Shown here one piece after another: positions 23,398-35,137 of a stretch of 64,000 nucleotides of DNA; within the stretch, counting starts at the first letter, position 1, and the number at the start of each line of letters is the position of its first letter. The position numbers and the translations under genes were made by a program. Source of the DNA: Hevea brasiliensis (lineage: Eukaryota > Streptophyta > Magnoliopsida > Malpighiales > Euphorbiaceae). The notes beneath the pieces are model-generated. The model saw nothing but the letters and a program-made list of their open reading frames with translations. It was not told the DNA's origin and made no database searches. The stretch covers positions 32,441,823 to 32,505,822 of the forward strand of contig NC_079510.1 in NCBI RefSeq assembly GCF_030052815.1, read 5' to 3'.

Positions 23398-23890
23398 TCT
23401 ATAAAATGTTTCTATAATCTTCGGACCATTTAGCAAAATATCTTTACTGTCATTCATGCGCAATCTATTACCTCAATGACAATTATTGATTTGATGGATC
23501 CTTCGAACAGTAGCTTTCTTAAATCTTTATTATCCTTATTTCAATAACATATATATCATAATTCAATAAATTTGCAATGGCAGCAATCATTGGTGATTTT
23601 CCAGTCCCAGGACAATTATAAAAGACGTAGAGCCTTCTCAATTCTTGCATAATACTCTTTAAACTTGTTAAATGTAACAAGATCATCCATGGTCTCCTTC
23701 TTCTTGCTTGGATCCATAAAAAATGTTTCAAATGAAGCCCGATGCTCATACATAATATGGCTTCACGTTCTCTTCTTGTTGTACATAGTAGCTTTCCCTA
23801 GGATCATTAGTGTAAATCTTTCGCTATCTGTTCCTATCCCCAATAGCCTTCCTTTCTTCCATCACATATTTGAAGTAAGACCGGTGACAA
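23398..23890 (-). pseudogene. AAA-ATPase pseudogene fragment, copy 2
   Basis: This is the duplicate of the relic at 11610-12125. It shares the changed Walker A (NCPGTGKSP) and the stop that replaces the Gln in RNRQRK, so the gene was dead before the duplication. It has an additional ~11-14 bp deletion near 23624-23640 that removes the basic KRGY approach to Walker A and breaks the frame again. Confidence 0.85.
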
Positions 23891-26489
23891 ATTCGAAATA
23901 TTGCCAAAGAAATGAGAGCTTGTAGTTAAGCGTGTAAACTGTAAAAAAAATAAAATAAGCATACAAAATATCAATATTTACATGATTCATCCTCTCAATA
24001 TAGGGCAACATTACCAGGCATGCCATCTTCTACTATCAATAATAACAAATTATCATTACAAGCTTAAAACTATACTACCCTCAATTGCATCCAAAAGAAC
24101 CTATACTACATAACTCCTTATAGTAAATATATTAGTTAATCCTTATCAGTCTCTTCTAAATATAATCCAATATATTTACTATTACAACACTATACCACAA
24201 AGAGTGCCTTCAATTATATGTACAAGAATCCCTTCCTTTTGAATTCTATGTCCTTACTCCATCTTAGGCCAAAGCCTCTTTCCGCTGCAATGGGCAAATA
24301 CCCCTCATCAATGGGCAGAGCTAAATCCTCACCAATTGGCAAAGTCCCTATCTACAATGGGTGACAGCCTCACTCCATTCTTCTGTTTATAGTGTTAATT
24401 CCCTCAATCATAATCTGATTAAGAGTTCTGCTCAATTTAGGAATAACACTAAAATAATAAAATAAGAGTTCGACCCTATATAAGAAACATTTCTCTATCT
24501 CATTGAAGAATAGTTCTCTCACTCAATTTAGTAAAAAGTTTCTCTCTAAATCCCACTAGGATTTTGAGTCATAGTTCTAACATCTTCTATATGAAAATAG
24601 GGTAGAAAGAGATGGTTTGTGATCTTGGAATAATTTTTTTCTCCAGGCCTGAAAATATTTACCCTGCAAAGTTCATGAAACACAATCTCATAGTCCTCCA
24701 TCAACTATAGATTGAATATTGTTATGGTATCGACTTTGAGCCTTTTTGCTTGTTTAATTTAGTTGAAATGGCAATTATTCCCAAACTCTGTCAATTTTGC
24801 CTGTCTCATCCCAACTCTGATATTGTGTGGAGTGGGAACAGAAAGAAAGTCCCCCATCCTGATCCCGTAATCCACTTTGATAACTTATTATTTATTAAAA
24901 AATAATTTACTTTTATGTATCTAAATATTATAATTTTAAACAAAAATATATATATTATTAATATTATATTTAAAACTTATATTTTTATTATAATTTATTT
25001 TAAATAAATAAATTTGTATTATATAATTATAAATTAAAATAAAAAATAATAAGAAAATGAAAAATTTCTGCAGAAACCGGCTCTACTCTGTTCTGTGACG
25101 AGGAAGTCTCTGCACCGTTTGCTCCGCTCGTTGGCAGGGAAGTCTCCACTCCCCATTACCATTTCTAATTTGGAGCTGAGACATTGTAGTAATGGCAATG
25201 TAGGCTTCTTGTTTTTATTTTGAACTGGGCCCTTGAGAAGTGTGGATTTGGGCTATATTAGTGGCTTTACAACTCGGCCAGCTCGTTATCAAAGGGATCA
25301 AAGATATTTTAACTTTGCATTTATGCCCATTTTTTCTTTCGCTCCCACCCTATGTGGGACAGTGCCATCATCCTAAAAGATTTCATTGCGCTTAAGGTTA
25401 CCGAATAATTCACAGATTTGTGATCTCAATGTGTGAGTAGAAAAAGTTGACCAATATGTGGAGAAATCCTTCATTTTGGGCATGGATATGGCAAGGGAAA
25501 TGATTTTGGAATATAGTCCAAATAAAGAACGAGCTTGCAAAGGTTCTTAAGTTTTTAGTAGTTCAGTTCAAGGAAACAACAAAAGTCTTGCATCTTAGAT
25601 TTTGCCCAAGAATTAACCTTTGATCACGCAATTAAAGGCCCTTTTTTTTTTTTTCTGTTTCCAACCTGAACTTACTAGCTTCTTGAATACTCGGATTAAT
25701 AATTTTGTAAAATAAATTTGAATTGGGAAAAATTATTATTTATTCTCTTTATTTTAATAAAATTAATTATTTAATTCTTTTACTTTAAAAAATATACTAT
25801 TTAATGCCTTTATTTTTAACCTATGAATTAATTAGTTTTTTTATTAATTTTTCTGTTACTAAAATTATTTTAAAATAATTTTTTTCTCAACTCAACTATT
25901 TAGTCTTTATAATTTATATAATATAATGTTTAATTCTTATAATTTGATATAACTATTCTCTCTACCTTAATTAAGTTGACTAATTAAAAAATTAAAAAGA
26001 GAAATTAAACGGATTAAAAATTGAGAGATTAAATAGTATATTTTTAAAAATAAAAAATAATTAATTAATTAAAATTTTCTCAATTGTATTTCATTTCTTA
26101 AAGTTAAAATACATCAATAAATAATAAATATGAAGCTAGGATTCGCTCTAGCAAATCCGAAAGTATAAGATGGTAATTTCAGCGTGCTTAGGTCAAACTT
26201 ACTAGAAACCCAAATCGCAACTAGCATCTCCAAACTAGGGAAGGCCGTCCGGTCTACCAGCATTTATTTACTCAGTGGATTTTTTATTTTATTTATTTAT
26301 TTATTTATTTTTTAAGAAGAAGAAGAAAGCAAGACAAAACTAGATTGTTCCTCGTACAAGCCACGCCAGGCCAGGGTACTCCATGGAAATTTTAAAATCA
26401 TAAGCAGATATGAATACAACAACTTATTTATTACTACCCAATTATGCATCTACCTTCAGCAATTATGAATATCTATCTGGTTGGTAGAT
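23891..26489. other. Intergenic of unit 2, including a 620 bp insertion
   Basis: The sequence follows 12126-14077. At 25641-26263 there is an insertion absent from unit 1: it begins with a run of 13 T and ends in GC-richer DNA (CGTCCGGTCTACCAGCA). Inside it, about 25725-26095 has long imperfect inverted arms around TATACTATTTAAT. No gene is visible. Confidence 0.6.
25641..26263 (-). mobile_element. Possible retroposon-like insertion (poly-T start) with internal MITE-like arms
   Basis: It is present only in unit 2, between CAATTAAAGGCCC and TTATTTACTCAG, which are adjacent in unit 1. The leading T-run would be a poly(A) tail on the minus strand, which suggests a retroposon, but I find no target duplication and no recognisable SINE or LINE sequence. 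A deletion in unit 1 would explain the difference equally well. Confidence 0.35.
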
Positions 26490-28064
26490 TCATATGGAAT
26501 TGTTTTCCTTCCCATTTGAGATCAAATCATTCTCTTTGATTTCTTTAGATGTGTCATTTTCCTTACCCTTCTCATCTTCTTTAGCTGGTTGGTCTTGTTC
26601 TTTCGCTTCTTGCTCCGATTTCAATTTTGCTTCTTCCTCAGACTTCTTTCTTGCTTCTTCCTCTTTTGTCTCCTCAAGTGCAGCAATCAACTTCTTCATG
26701 CAAGTCTCTCCGTCTTCATCATCTGACTTTGGCATCAAATTCTCAGCTACATCAGCTGGTGTCATCTTGGTTTCCTCCAACAAGTTTTGAATTGTTGCAA
26801 ACAGTTCATGGGATTCGATATCTAAATAATTTTTGGCCAGAACTTTGAATGCTTCAAAGCAACAATAAGACATTTCTATATGCTTATCCATCCTTCCCCT
26901 TCTGATTAAAGCAGGATCAAGCTTTTCCACATAATTTGTAGTGAACACAATTATTCTTTCTCCTCCACAAGCTGACCAAATTCCATCAATAAAATTCAGT
27001 AGCCCAGATAAAGTTACCTTACTGCTTTTGTTTCTTTCTGCTTCTTCCTCCTTTTTCTTCTTGGAAATTGGATCTTTCCCTTCTTCTTCGTCTTCCTCTT
27101 TCTCCTTCTTTGGCTTTCTCTGACCGGTAAGATCCAGTGAGCAGTCTATGTCTTCAATCACGATGATAGACTTGCTCGTCGTCTCGATCAATAGCTTCCT
27201 GAGCTCACTGTTGTCCTTGACTGTGGTCAACTCAAGATCGTAGACATCATAATTCAACAAATTAGCCATGGCAGCTATCATAGTTGATTTCCCAGTACCA
27301 GGAGGACCATAAAGGAGATAACCACGCTTCCAGGGCTTGCCGATCTTAGCGTAGTAGTCTTTACTCTGGCTAAATTTCTTAAGATCCTTCTTGATTCCTT
27401 CCTTCTCTTTTGTCGCCATAGCCAAAGTATCGAAACTTGCAGGATGCTCAAACATCACATGGCTCCACTTGGTAGCTTTCCATCCGTACCATTGATCGCT
27501 GGTATTGTTGGTATAGAGTTTTCTCTGCCGATTCTTGACTGCAATTTCCTTTCCTTTTTTGATAACATGATCTATATAAGAGTTGGTGATAACATCTCTG
27601 TGACGTCTATGAACTGTGAGCTTGAAATACCTCTTATCCCCAGCGGCAGGATAGAAAGAAAAAGTCTGGGTTTGGGGGGTTATTTTGTTTGAAGACCACC
27701 AGATCTTAATCCCATTGAAGTCGTCAGTAACTTCCTCATGATCATCCATGGTGAGAACCACAGAATGATTATCTTTAACAACATCAGCTTTGAGCTTCTT
27801 GGCATTCGTGGAAGAGTTGGCGCTGAGGTAGTTTTGAATGGCGGAGTAAAACTCGCTGCGCTTGAGACGTTCTCCCGTGTATTCATGGAAGGTAATTTGG
27901 AGATAAGGGTAGACAAGACCCAGCAATTTCTGACCATACCTGCTAAAATGGTCGCGAATTTGATGTGGGAAGTACTGCTGAAACATAGCCCAAGCAAACA
28001 TTAGGCCAGCAATTGCTGAGCCTAGGTGAGTCCACATCTCTACTATAGTCATGGATTTGGACAC
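26490..28064 (-). CDS. AAA-ATPase ASD, mitochondrial-like (AATP1/OM66 family), unit 2 gene A
   Basis: A 524-residue intronless copy of the gene at 14078-15652, with the same architecture: anchor 12-29, N-domain, Walker A 253-261, Walker B 301-309, RRGRMD 388-393, Lys/Glu-rich insert 317-347 and charged tail. By hand count 12 residues differ: I27M, V72F, P141A, E142G, G143D, M300I, Q420E, I439V, L456M, E491D, V500G and D502E. None touches a nucleotide-binding motif; the run at 141-143 and several tail changes cluster in surface or linker regions. With no stop or frameshift since duplication, it is probably still functional. TATA box and as-1-like pair are conserved. Confidence 0.93.
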   Translation of the reverse strand: MSKSMTIVEMWTHLGSAIAGLMFAWAMFQQYFPHQIRDHFSRYGQKLLGLVYPYLQITFHEYTGERLKRSEFYSAIQNYLSANSSTNAKKLKADVVKDNHSVVLTMDDHEEVTDDFNGIKIWWSSNKITPQTQTFSFYPAAGDKRYFKLTVHRRHRDVITNSYIDHVIKKGKEIAVKNRQRKLYTNNTSDQWYGWKATKWSHVMFEHPASFDTLAMATKEKEGIKKDLKKFSQSKDYYAKIGKPWKRGYLLYGPPGTGKSTMIAAMANLLNYDVYDLELTTVKDNSELRKLLIETTSKSIIVIEDIDCSLDLTGQRKPKKEKEEDEEEGKDPISKKKKEEEAERNKSSKVTLSGLLNFIDGIWSACGGERIIVFTTNYVEKLDPALIRRGRMDKHIEMSYCCFEAFKVLAKNYLDIESHELFATIQNLLEETKMTPADVAENLMPKSDDEDGETCMKKLIAALEETKEEEARKKSEEEAKLKSEQEAKEQDQPAKEDEKGKENDTSKEIKENDLISNGKENNSI

Positions 28065-28137
28065 TGGAAAAGAAGGAAGAAGAAGTGATTTCTATATTGC
28101 TAAGAAGCATATGGATCGACACTTGTGTCAGTTTATA

Positions 28138-28145
28138 TTTATATA
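28138..28145 (-). promoter_or_regulatory. TATA box of unit 2 gene A
   Basis: The minus strand reads TATATAAA, about 74-82 bp upstream of the ATG at 28064. Unit 2 is slightly shorter here than unit 1 because about 10 bp of the purine-rich leader is missing. Confidence 0.7.
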
Positions 28146-28393
28146 GTGAAGAAATATGAGAAGTCACAGAAGTACACTTTGCATGGCTTCCTGGTCATTG
28201 CCTCTGTCCTTGCTTCCTGGCAGCTTCCAAGAGGGAGCCCTTCACGTTCAATTCATTTCTTTATTCCAAAGTTCTGGACCTAATGGGCTCATAAATGACA
28301 AACAGGCGGTGTTTGGTCAATCAGAGCCAAGTTGCAGCTTGCAGTAGGTAGAGAAAAGCCTAATAAATGAATGACAGATACAAGTTTTAAGTA

Positions 28394-28415
28394 TGACGTG
28401 AGACTATGCACGTCA
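28394..28415. promoter_or_regulatory. as-1-like paired TGACG element, unit 2
   Basis: TGACGT (28394-28399) and ACGTCA (28410-28415), identical in spacing to 15991-16012. Directly beyond it a segment containing AGTGCTGATGCATAAATC is repeated locally (about 28425-28445 and 28485-28505), which is unique to unit 2. Confidence 0.45.
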
Positions 28416-28509
28416 GCGAAAAGAAGTGCTGATGCATAAATCTTATAGATTGTTAGGTATACACAAGGTATATGTAGTGAAGAGGAGTGCTGATGCATAA
28501 ATCTTATAG

Positions 28510-31098
28510 ATTATTAAGTATACATAAGGTATTATCTCTTATAATTACGTAAATTTTATTTTATATATTATAAAAAAGACTTAAATTTTTTTATAAAAAA
28601 TAATATTATTTTTATATAGAGCAAGAGTATTCTATAATCTTACTGATATTTCCTCCGCATGCTTCTTAGCGTGTACAAAGATGTCTAGAAAAATCCCTAA
28701 AGTTTGTTTGCTAATTCTTGTGTTCACATGATGAGTCAATGACACTCTTTGTTTTTTATTTTATTAAACTAAAAAATTTTAAAAAATTTATTTACCTATA
28801 TTCGATTTATTATAAATTTAAGTCTTAATACGATCAAATTCATACATAAATGATCAAATTCATATATAATTGGTCAATTTTAAATAATTTTTTTCTAAAC
28901 TTAATAAAATGAAAAATAAAAAACGCAAAAGGTTTATTTGAAATAAATCAATTGTAAAAAAAAATTAAAAGAATTCTCATAAAATTATTTATGAATTTTT
29001 TTTAATAAACAAATTTTTTAAATTAAAAAAATTAAATTTTTTTATTCTGAATATAAAAATTAGCAAAAATAAATCAATCGAATTAAATTCATATAAAATT
29101 CTATATTTCAAATAAGGAGAAAGTGTTTTAGAGCTTCTTAGCTTGGTAATTTTGTTTCGCCATTTCTTATTCAAGTTATAAATTATTGTTGAAACTAGTC
29201 TTCTCTAATATATATATATATAGAAGTGAGAATGAAAGAATAATAAAATTGCCAAAAATACTCGTAATAATTTAGTATTATAATAATAAATTGAGAATTT
29301 TTAATACATTTTCTTAAATTCAATTCCAATCATTTCAAATACTATTAAATCTTAGTATAAACGGATGTATCGCTCCTATAGTTACATTTTAGCTTGTATT
29401 CTTTATATTTCTAAATCAATATTTCTAATTTGCTTAATTGAGTGATTTAGTTAAGTTGAAAATTTTTTTAGTAGTGAGAAAGTAGATTACATTATTGAGA
29501 TTTAAATTCTCGTTCCTAAATCTTAAACTCTAAACTCTAATTTTATTTAAATTCTGAAGTAATTATTTATTTAGGTTGCAATTAGACAATTAATCATTTT
29601 GGTAAAGCAAGAAATTTCCTTCACTATCACCAATGAAGAGTCACAATCCATATACACTTATTGGTGAAAATACAAAACCCTCCCACATTTTCAATTATGG
29701 TGGCTGAAATAGTATAAAAAGATAATTAATTATTTAACATGTAATTTCATTCTTTTATTATTTTTTTTTTAACAATTAATTCTAACTGAAATTTCAACTC
29801 TAAACTTCATAATTATAGACAACTCTATTACTATTAAACTAAAATTTATTAATGATAAGTCTATCTCGATCAAAAATTCTAATAGCATAAAAATATAATT
29901 AAGCTAAAAGTTCAAAAAATAAAAATATTATTAATAGTTGAAAAAAATCATTTTCTTCTATAAGTATAGTTTGTCTTATTTACAATAACTATATATAATT
30001 GTTTAAGTGGCAACTTTCTCTATTTTGATTTAAAATTTTAGTCTTTCTATAGCGTGTATTACACATTATTTATAATTTTTGTAATTACTCTTAATTAAAT
30101 TTTTTTAATATGTAAATTTTTTTTATATATGATATAATATTATCATAACATATTATCATTAATAACTAATTAAATTAGTCATTCATTGTCATAATACTAA
30201 ATTACTATGACTGCATTTTATTTCTATTTGAAGGTAGTTAAAAAATTATAAGGAAATAAATTACTAAGATATATTATTTTAATCAATTAAAATTTTATAA
30301 ATAAAATACTATATATATAAACAAATAAATAAATATAAAAATAAAAAAATTTTAAAAAAATTAAAATTGAGTGACAATTAAAAACTTTTATTTACATGTT
30401 TACATGGAAATTTTCAAATTATTGTATTAATCTATTGATAAAGATGCGATTGCCTATTTTGTAATACCTTTATTTAAAAATATTGAAATTATTATGATTC
30501 AAAAAAGGCCTGGGATACCTCCTTGGGAATGCACCAAAAATATATATATATATATATAAATTTTATTTTGAAATCTTATAGGCTATAATATATTTAAAAA
30601 AAAATTGAAAATTTGTCATTAATTCTTCTATTTATTATAATAATAAACTTCGCTCAATTATGGTTGTATAATATAAAATAGCTTAGTTTATTTTTATCAT
30701 ATCATAATAGAGTTTTTTTATTATTTATTATTTATTTTATTTTTTAAGAAAAATGAGAGTACAATTAAATTAACCACTTAAATTTGATTGAGAATATTAC
30801 ACCTTTTACACTTACACATATTTAAAAAGTATTCCCAACACACCTATATTTGAGTCAAAGCACCACACTAAGAAGCCAATAACATATGAAATTTCTTATA
30901 TTAAAATAAATTTTCTTCCCATCGGAATAACTCCTTGGAGCATTTTTTTTTTTTTTATTAAGCCACAATTAGATAATTTCTTGCATATTCTAATGAAGAA
31001 ATATTAAAGTAGAATATTAAGCTTATAAAAAAAAATCCATACAATACCAACCAAATACATTATTCAATCAAGGCCTACAAATGCAATCTACTTCTGGT
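28510..31098. other. Intergenic, AT-rich, unit 2
   Basis: It matches 16060-18576. The one clear difference is a ~50 bp insertion at 30501-30556 (GGCCTGGGATACC then TCCTTGGGAATGCACC, followed by (TA)n) splitting GATTCAAA and TATAAATTTT. No gene is visible. Confidence 0.6.
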
Positions 31099-32658
31099 TC
31101 AGTTGTCTCCAGAGGGAACTGTACTCTTACAATTTCCATTCGAGTTGAAGCCGTTCTCTTTGATTTTGCCATTATCCTTTTCCTTCCCATCTTCCTTAGG
31201 AGCTTTCTCTTCCTCTTGTTCTGCTTTCAACTTTGCTGCTTCTTCCTCAGACTTCTTTCTTGCTTCCTCCTCCTTTGCCTCCTCTAGAGCAGCAATCAAC
31301 TTCTTCAGACAAGTCTCTTCGTCTTCTTCTTCTGACTTTGGCATCAAATTCTCAGCAACATCAGCTGGTGTCATCTTCGTTTCCTCCAACAAATTTTGAA
31401 TTTTCCCAAACAGTTCATGGGATTCGATATCCAGATAATTCTGAGCTAGAACCTTAAATGCTTCGAAGCAACAGTAAGACATTTCTATATGCTTATCCAT
31501 CCTTCCTCTTCTGATTAAAGCAGGATCAAGCTTTTCCACATAATTTGTAGTGAACACAATTATTCTTTCTCCTCCACAAGCTGACCAAATTCCATCAATA
31601 AAATTCAACAACCCAGATAAAGTTACCTCACTTCTTTTCTTGCTTTCTGCTTCTTCTTCCTTCTTCTTCTTGGAAATTGGATCTTTACCTTCTTCATCTT
31701 CATCTTTCTCCTTCTTTGGCTTTCTCTGACCAGTAAGGTCCAGAGAGCAATCAATATCTTCAATCACGATGATAGACTTGCTCTTAGTCTCGATCAATAG
31801 CTTCCTAAGCTCACTGTTGTCCTTCACCGTGGTCAACTCAAGATCGTAGATATCATAATTCAAGAAATTAGCCATTGCAGCTATCATAGTTGATTTCCCA
31901 GTTCCTGGAGGACCATAAAGGAGATAGCCACGCTTCCAGGGCTTCCCAATCTTATCGTAGTAGTTTTTCCCCTTGCTGAATTTGATAAGGTCATTCTTGA
32001 TTCCTTCCTTCTCCTTTGTTGCCATTGCCAAAGTATCGAAACTCGCAGGATGCTCAAACGCCACATGGCTCCACTTGGTGGCTCTCCATCCATACCAATT
32101 CTTGCTGGGATTGTTGGTATAGAGTTTTCTTTGCCGATTCTTGACAGCAACAGCCTTTCCTTCTTTAATAACATGATCGATATAAGACTTGACGATGATT
32201 TCTCTGTAACGTCTATGGACCGTGACCTTGAAATATCTCCTCTCATCCAATTCAGGATAGAAAGAAAATGATTGTTTATTGGGATTATTTTTTATTGAAG
32301 TCCACCAGACCTTAATCCCATTGAAATCATCTGTGATTTCTTCGTGATCATCCATGGTGAGAAGAACAGACTGGCTATCTTTGACAACGTCAGCCTTGAG
32401 CCTCTTGGCTCGCATGGAGGAGTTGGCGCTGAGGTAGCTCTGAATGGCGGCGTAGACCTCGCTACGCATCATGTCTTCGCCGGTGTACTCATCGAAGATG
32501 ATTTGGAAATAAGGGAATACAAGAGCCACCAGCTTATGGCTATATCTCTCAACGTAGCCTCGAAGTTGGTAAGGGAAGTATCGATCATACATAGCCCAAA
32601 CAAACATTAGGCCAGCAATTGCTGAGCCTAGCTGAGTCCACATCTCAACTATACTCAT
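31099..32658 (-). CDS. AAA-ATPase ASD, mitochondrial-like (AATP1/OM66 family), unit 2 gene B
   Basis: A 519-residue intronless copy of the gene at 18577-20136. The start is placed at the conserved MSIVEMW for the same reason: the TATA box (32745-32752) sits at the upstream in-frame ATG. Domains and motifs are as in the unit 1 copy: Walker A 249-257, Walker B 297-305, RRGRMD 383-388. Against unit 1 I count 14 changes over the open frame, including IK to MM in the GED..RSE segment, HR to YG in SKNW..WRATKW, N to D in SYI(N/D)HV and S to R before SEVTLSG. The YG and D states match gene A, so unit 1 gene B may carry the derived residues. The frame is intact and catalytic residues are unchanged. 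Confidence 0.92.
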   Translation of the reverse strand: MSIVEMWTQLGSAIAGLMFVWAMYDRYFPYQLRGYVERYSHKLVALVFPYFQIIFDEYTGEDMMRSEVYAAIQSYLSANSSMRAKRLKADVVKDSQSVLLTMDDHEEITDDFNGIKVWWTSIKNNPNKQSFSFYPELDERRYFKVTVHRRYREIIVKSYIDHVIKEGKAVAVKNRQRKLYTNNPSKNWYGWRATKWSHVAFEHPASFDTLAMATKEKEGIKNDLIKFSKGKNYYDKIGKPWKRGYLLYGPPGTGKSTMIAAMANFLNYDIYDLELTTVKDNSELRKLLIETKSKSIIVIEDIDCSLDLTGQRKPKKEKDEDEEGKDPISKKKKEEEAESKKRSEVTLSGLLNFIDGIWSACGGERIIVFTTNYVEKLDPALIRRGRMDKHIEMSYCCFEAFKVLAQNYLDIESHELFGKIQNLLEETKMTPADVAENLMPKSEEEDEETCLKKLIAALEEAKEEEARKKSEEEAAKLKAEQEEEKAPKEDGKEKDNGKIKENGFNSNGNCKSTVPSGDN

Positions 32659-32744
32659 TTTCTGGAGAGTTGAAATGTGTTGCTTAGGACTTAGCGCTTG
32701 AGAATTTGAAATTGGATGGAGTTGGAGGAACACTTGTGTGTTCA

Positions 32745-32752
32745 TTTATATA
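32745..32752 (-). promoter_or_regulatory. TATA box of unit 2 gene B
   Basis: TATATAAA on the minus strand, 87 bp upstream of the chosen ATG at 32658 and overlapping the in-frame ATG at 32743-32745. Confidence 0.7.
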
Positions 32753-32888
32753 GTGGAAAAATATGAGAATACAGTATATATGTTTGGCTTGGTAAGCAAG
32801 TTTTGCTTGCTTAGCAATTGCCTCAGAAATTCTTGCCAGCTTCCGATTACTACCAAAGAAGGTGACATTAGGATTTGTCTTATTGGGA

Positions 32889-33259
32889 ATACGGATGGGA
32901 ATTGGTTAGATTTTTTTGATACCTGATTCAATTAAACCTATTTAAATGGTATATATTGTGGTTTGGGAAGAGTTTGAATTTAATAAATAATATCATACTA
33001 AATTTAGGTTTTATATGTTGAGTATCTATTATTGAACCTATTTATATAAATAATTAATAAATTTTTCATATAATATATTTTAAATAAAAGATATATTTTA
33101 TATAAATTATTAATTAAAATATATATAAATTCAAATGAATTTAAATAATTTAGGGTGAATTTTATCTAATTTGAAAATGATTCGAGTATTATAAATCGTA
33201 ATTGGGTTCAATTTGAATTGAATAATTTGCTTGAGTATTCTACCTCATTGTCATCGTTA
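32889..33259. mobile_element. Possible small hAT-like MITE in the gene B promoter, unit 2
   Basis: Duplicate of 20368-20738, with the left end changed to TACGGATGGG. It predates the tandem duplication. Confidence 0.35.
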
Positions 33260-35137
33260 CTTAGAAAATTTCTATTAAGACATAATTTATTGTGAATGAA
33301 ATCTATATATATATAATTCATATTTTTAATATATTAAATTTATAATAAATTACCTCTAAGATAATTTTTTTTTCCTTATTTTTTTATATTTCATTTGACC
33401 TTGCTCACCTACCCTAATTAATATATTTCAAAATTTTGGTACTCACCTAACCATGCCCCTTCTTTTGCTTTTTCTTTTCTCGTGGCTTTTATTAGAGAGC
33501 ATATTTTTCTACTCACGCGTGAGTCTATATATTAGGTAAAGAAATTCCTATTTAAACTCTAATAATTATAAATTTAAAATATAAATTTATATATTTTATA
33601 AGTAAATTTTACTTTATATTTTATATTCATTGTAAATTAAATTTAAATAAGAAAAATTTATACTAATTATTGAGAAAATATTAAATCAAATAAAAATTAA
33701 TTTTTAATATTAATTTTGTTCAAAATTTTATGTGGATTCTACTCCAATTTGTTCCATATATGATAATTTTTTTTTTAATTAATTGGGCAACTTTCTCCAA
33801 GCGCTTTGGCGATTGACTGTTGAGTCAACGATTGTCAAACGTGAAAATAGGGCAATAAGTAATAAACTAATACTAGACATCCATTCATGCTTCGGTCGAT
33901 GTGATCCATTGAAAAATGCTCAACTGATTCATTATCATAGGGACAACTGAGAAAAAAAATTTCTATATTTTTCAAATTTTTTAATTCTATTTTATATTAC
34001 AAAAATTATTAAATAAATCCTGAATTTTTTAACTCTTATTAATTCTCTTTAATAGAAATACCATATTAGATGCCGCATCACGCCACAATAGGATACAATT
34101 AATAAGAGTTAAAAAGTACAAAATTTAATTAGTAATTTTTTATATAGAGAATAATTAAAAAAAATTTATAAGTACAAGGAATTGTTGATAATTTTTCAAA
34201 TCCATTTTAATTTATATAAAATTTCAAATTACTTGAAGGTTAATTAACAATTTAATTTGAGTTAATTTGATTTACCTAAAAATATTTTAACATGAAAATA
34301 TGATAAAATAATGGTGAAAGAAATGAGAATAGAAAGAAAGGGATGGAAGGAAATAATATCAAAAATTTTATAACATTCAAATACTTATGAAATTAGTTTT
34401 AAACATAATTGAATAGTAAAAAATATTCTTGTAATCAACTTTAATTAGTTTTAAAGATTTAATTGTTATAGTTGTTGTATATATTTTAATTAATTATGTA
34501 TTACTTTTATAGTAAATATTTAAAAAATTATATTTTAATTTTTAAATTATGCTAAGGATAACAATCGTGTAAAACATCTATAAAAATTATTTATATTAAA
34601 TATATTTATAATTAATAATAATTTATATTTTATATTTTAATAATTTTAAAAGAAATTGCTAAAAAATCTTATAGTTTTATTTTTTTTGGTAATTATATCT
34701 TATATTAATTAAATTTCTAATTAAATCCTAAACATGTTAACTTTCTGTCAGTTATATCTTATTATTGGTGTAATGTGACATCTAACATGATAGTTAATAC
34801 GGCGTGTTTATCAGTAAGACAATGGTTTTGTTAATAATAAGATATAATTAATAAAGATTAAAAAATTAAGTTTTAATTAATAATTTTTATATTTTTAATA
34901 AAATTAAAAGTATTTGAACAATAAAATTTTTTTTTGACAGTAACCCGTTATTATATTATTTTTGGTAAGAACTTGTTGGAGACATTAATTATCATTTGCT
35001 GTCTTGATGGATTTGTTAAAGTGACATGACTCATTGTGATTCGACCGCCTAGGAATTTTATATGTTGTCAATCAATTTTGTTTCTTAGCATAGTCAAATG
35101 ATAGTTTTGCCTTAATTGATCCTCCTAACTGCCATAG
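33260..35137. other. Intergenic, AT-rich, to the retrotransposon breakpoint
   Basis: 33260-34725 matches unit 1, including the CGCG palindrome at 33511-33524. 34726-35137 has no counterpart in unit 1 and no recognisable gene; it may be repeat DNA lying between the host sequence and the broken end of the integrase fragment. Confidence 0.5.
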
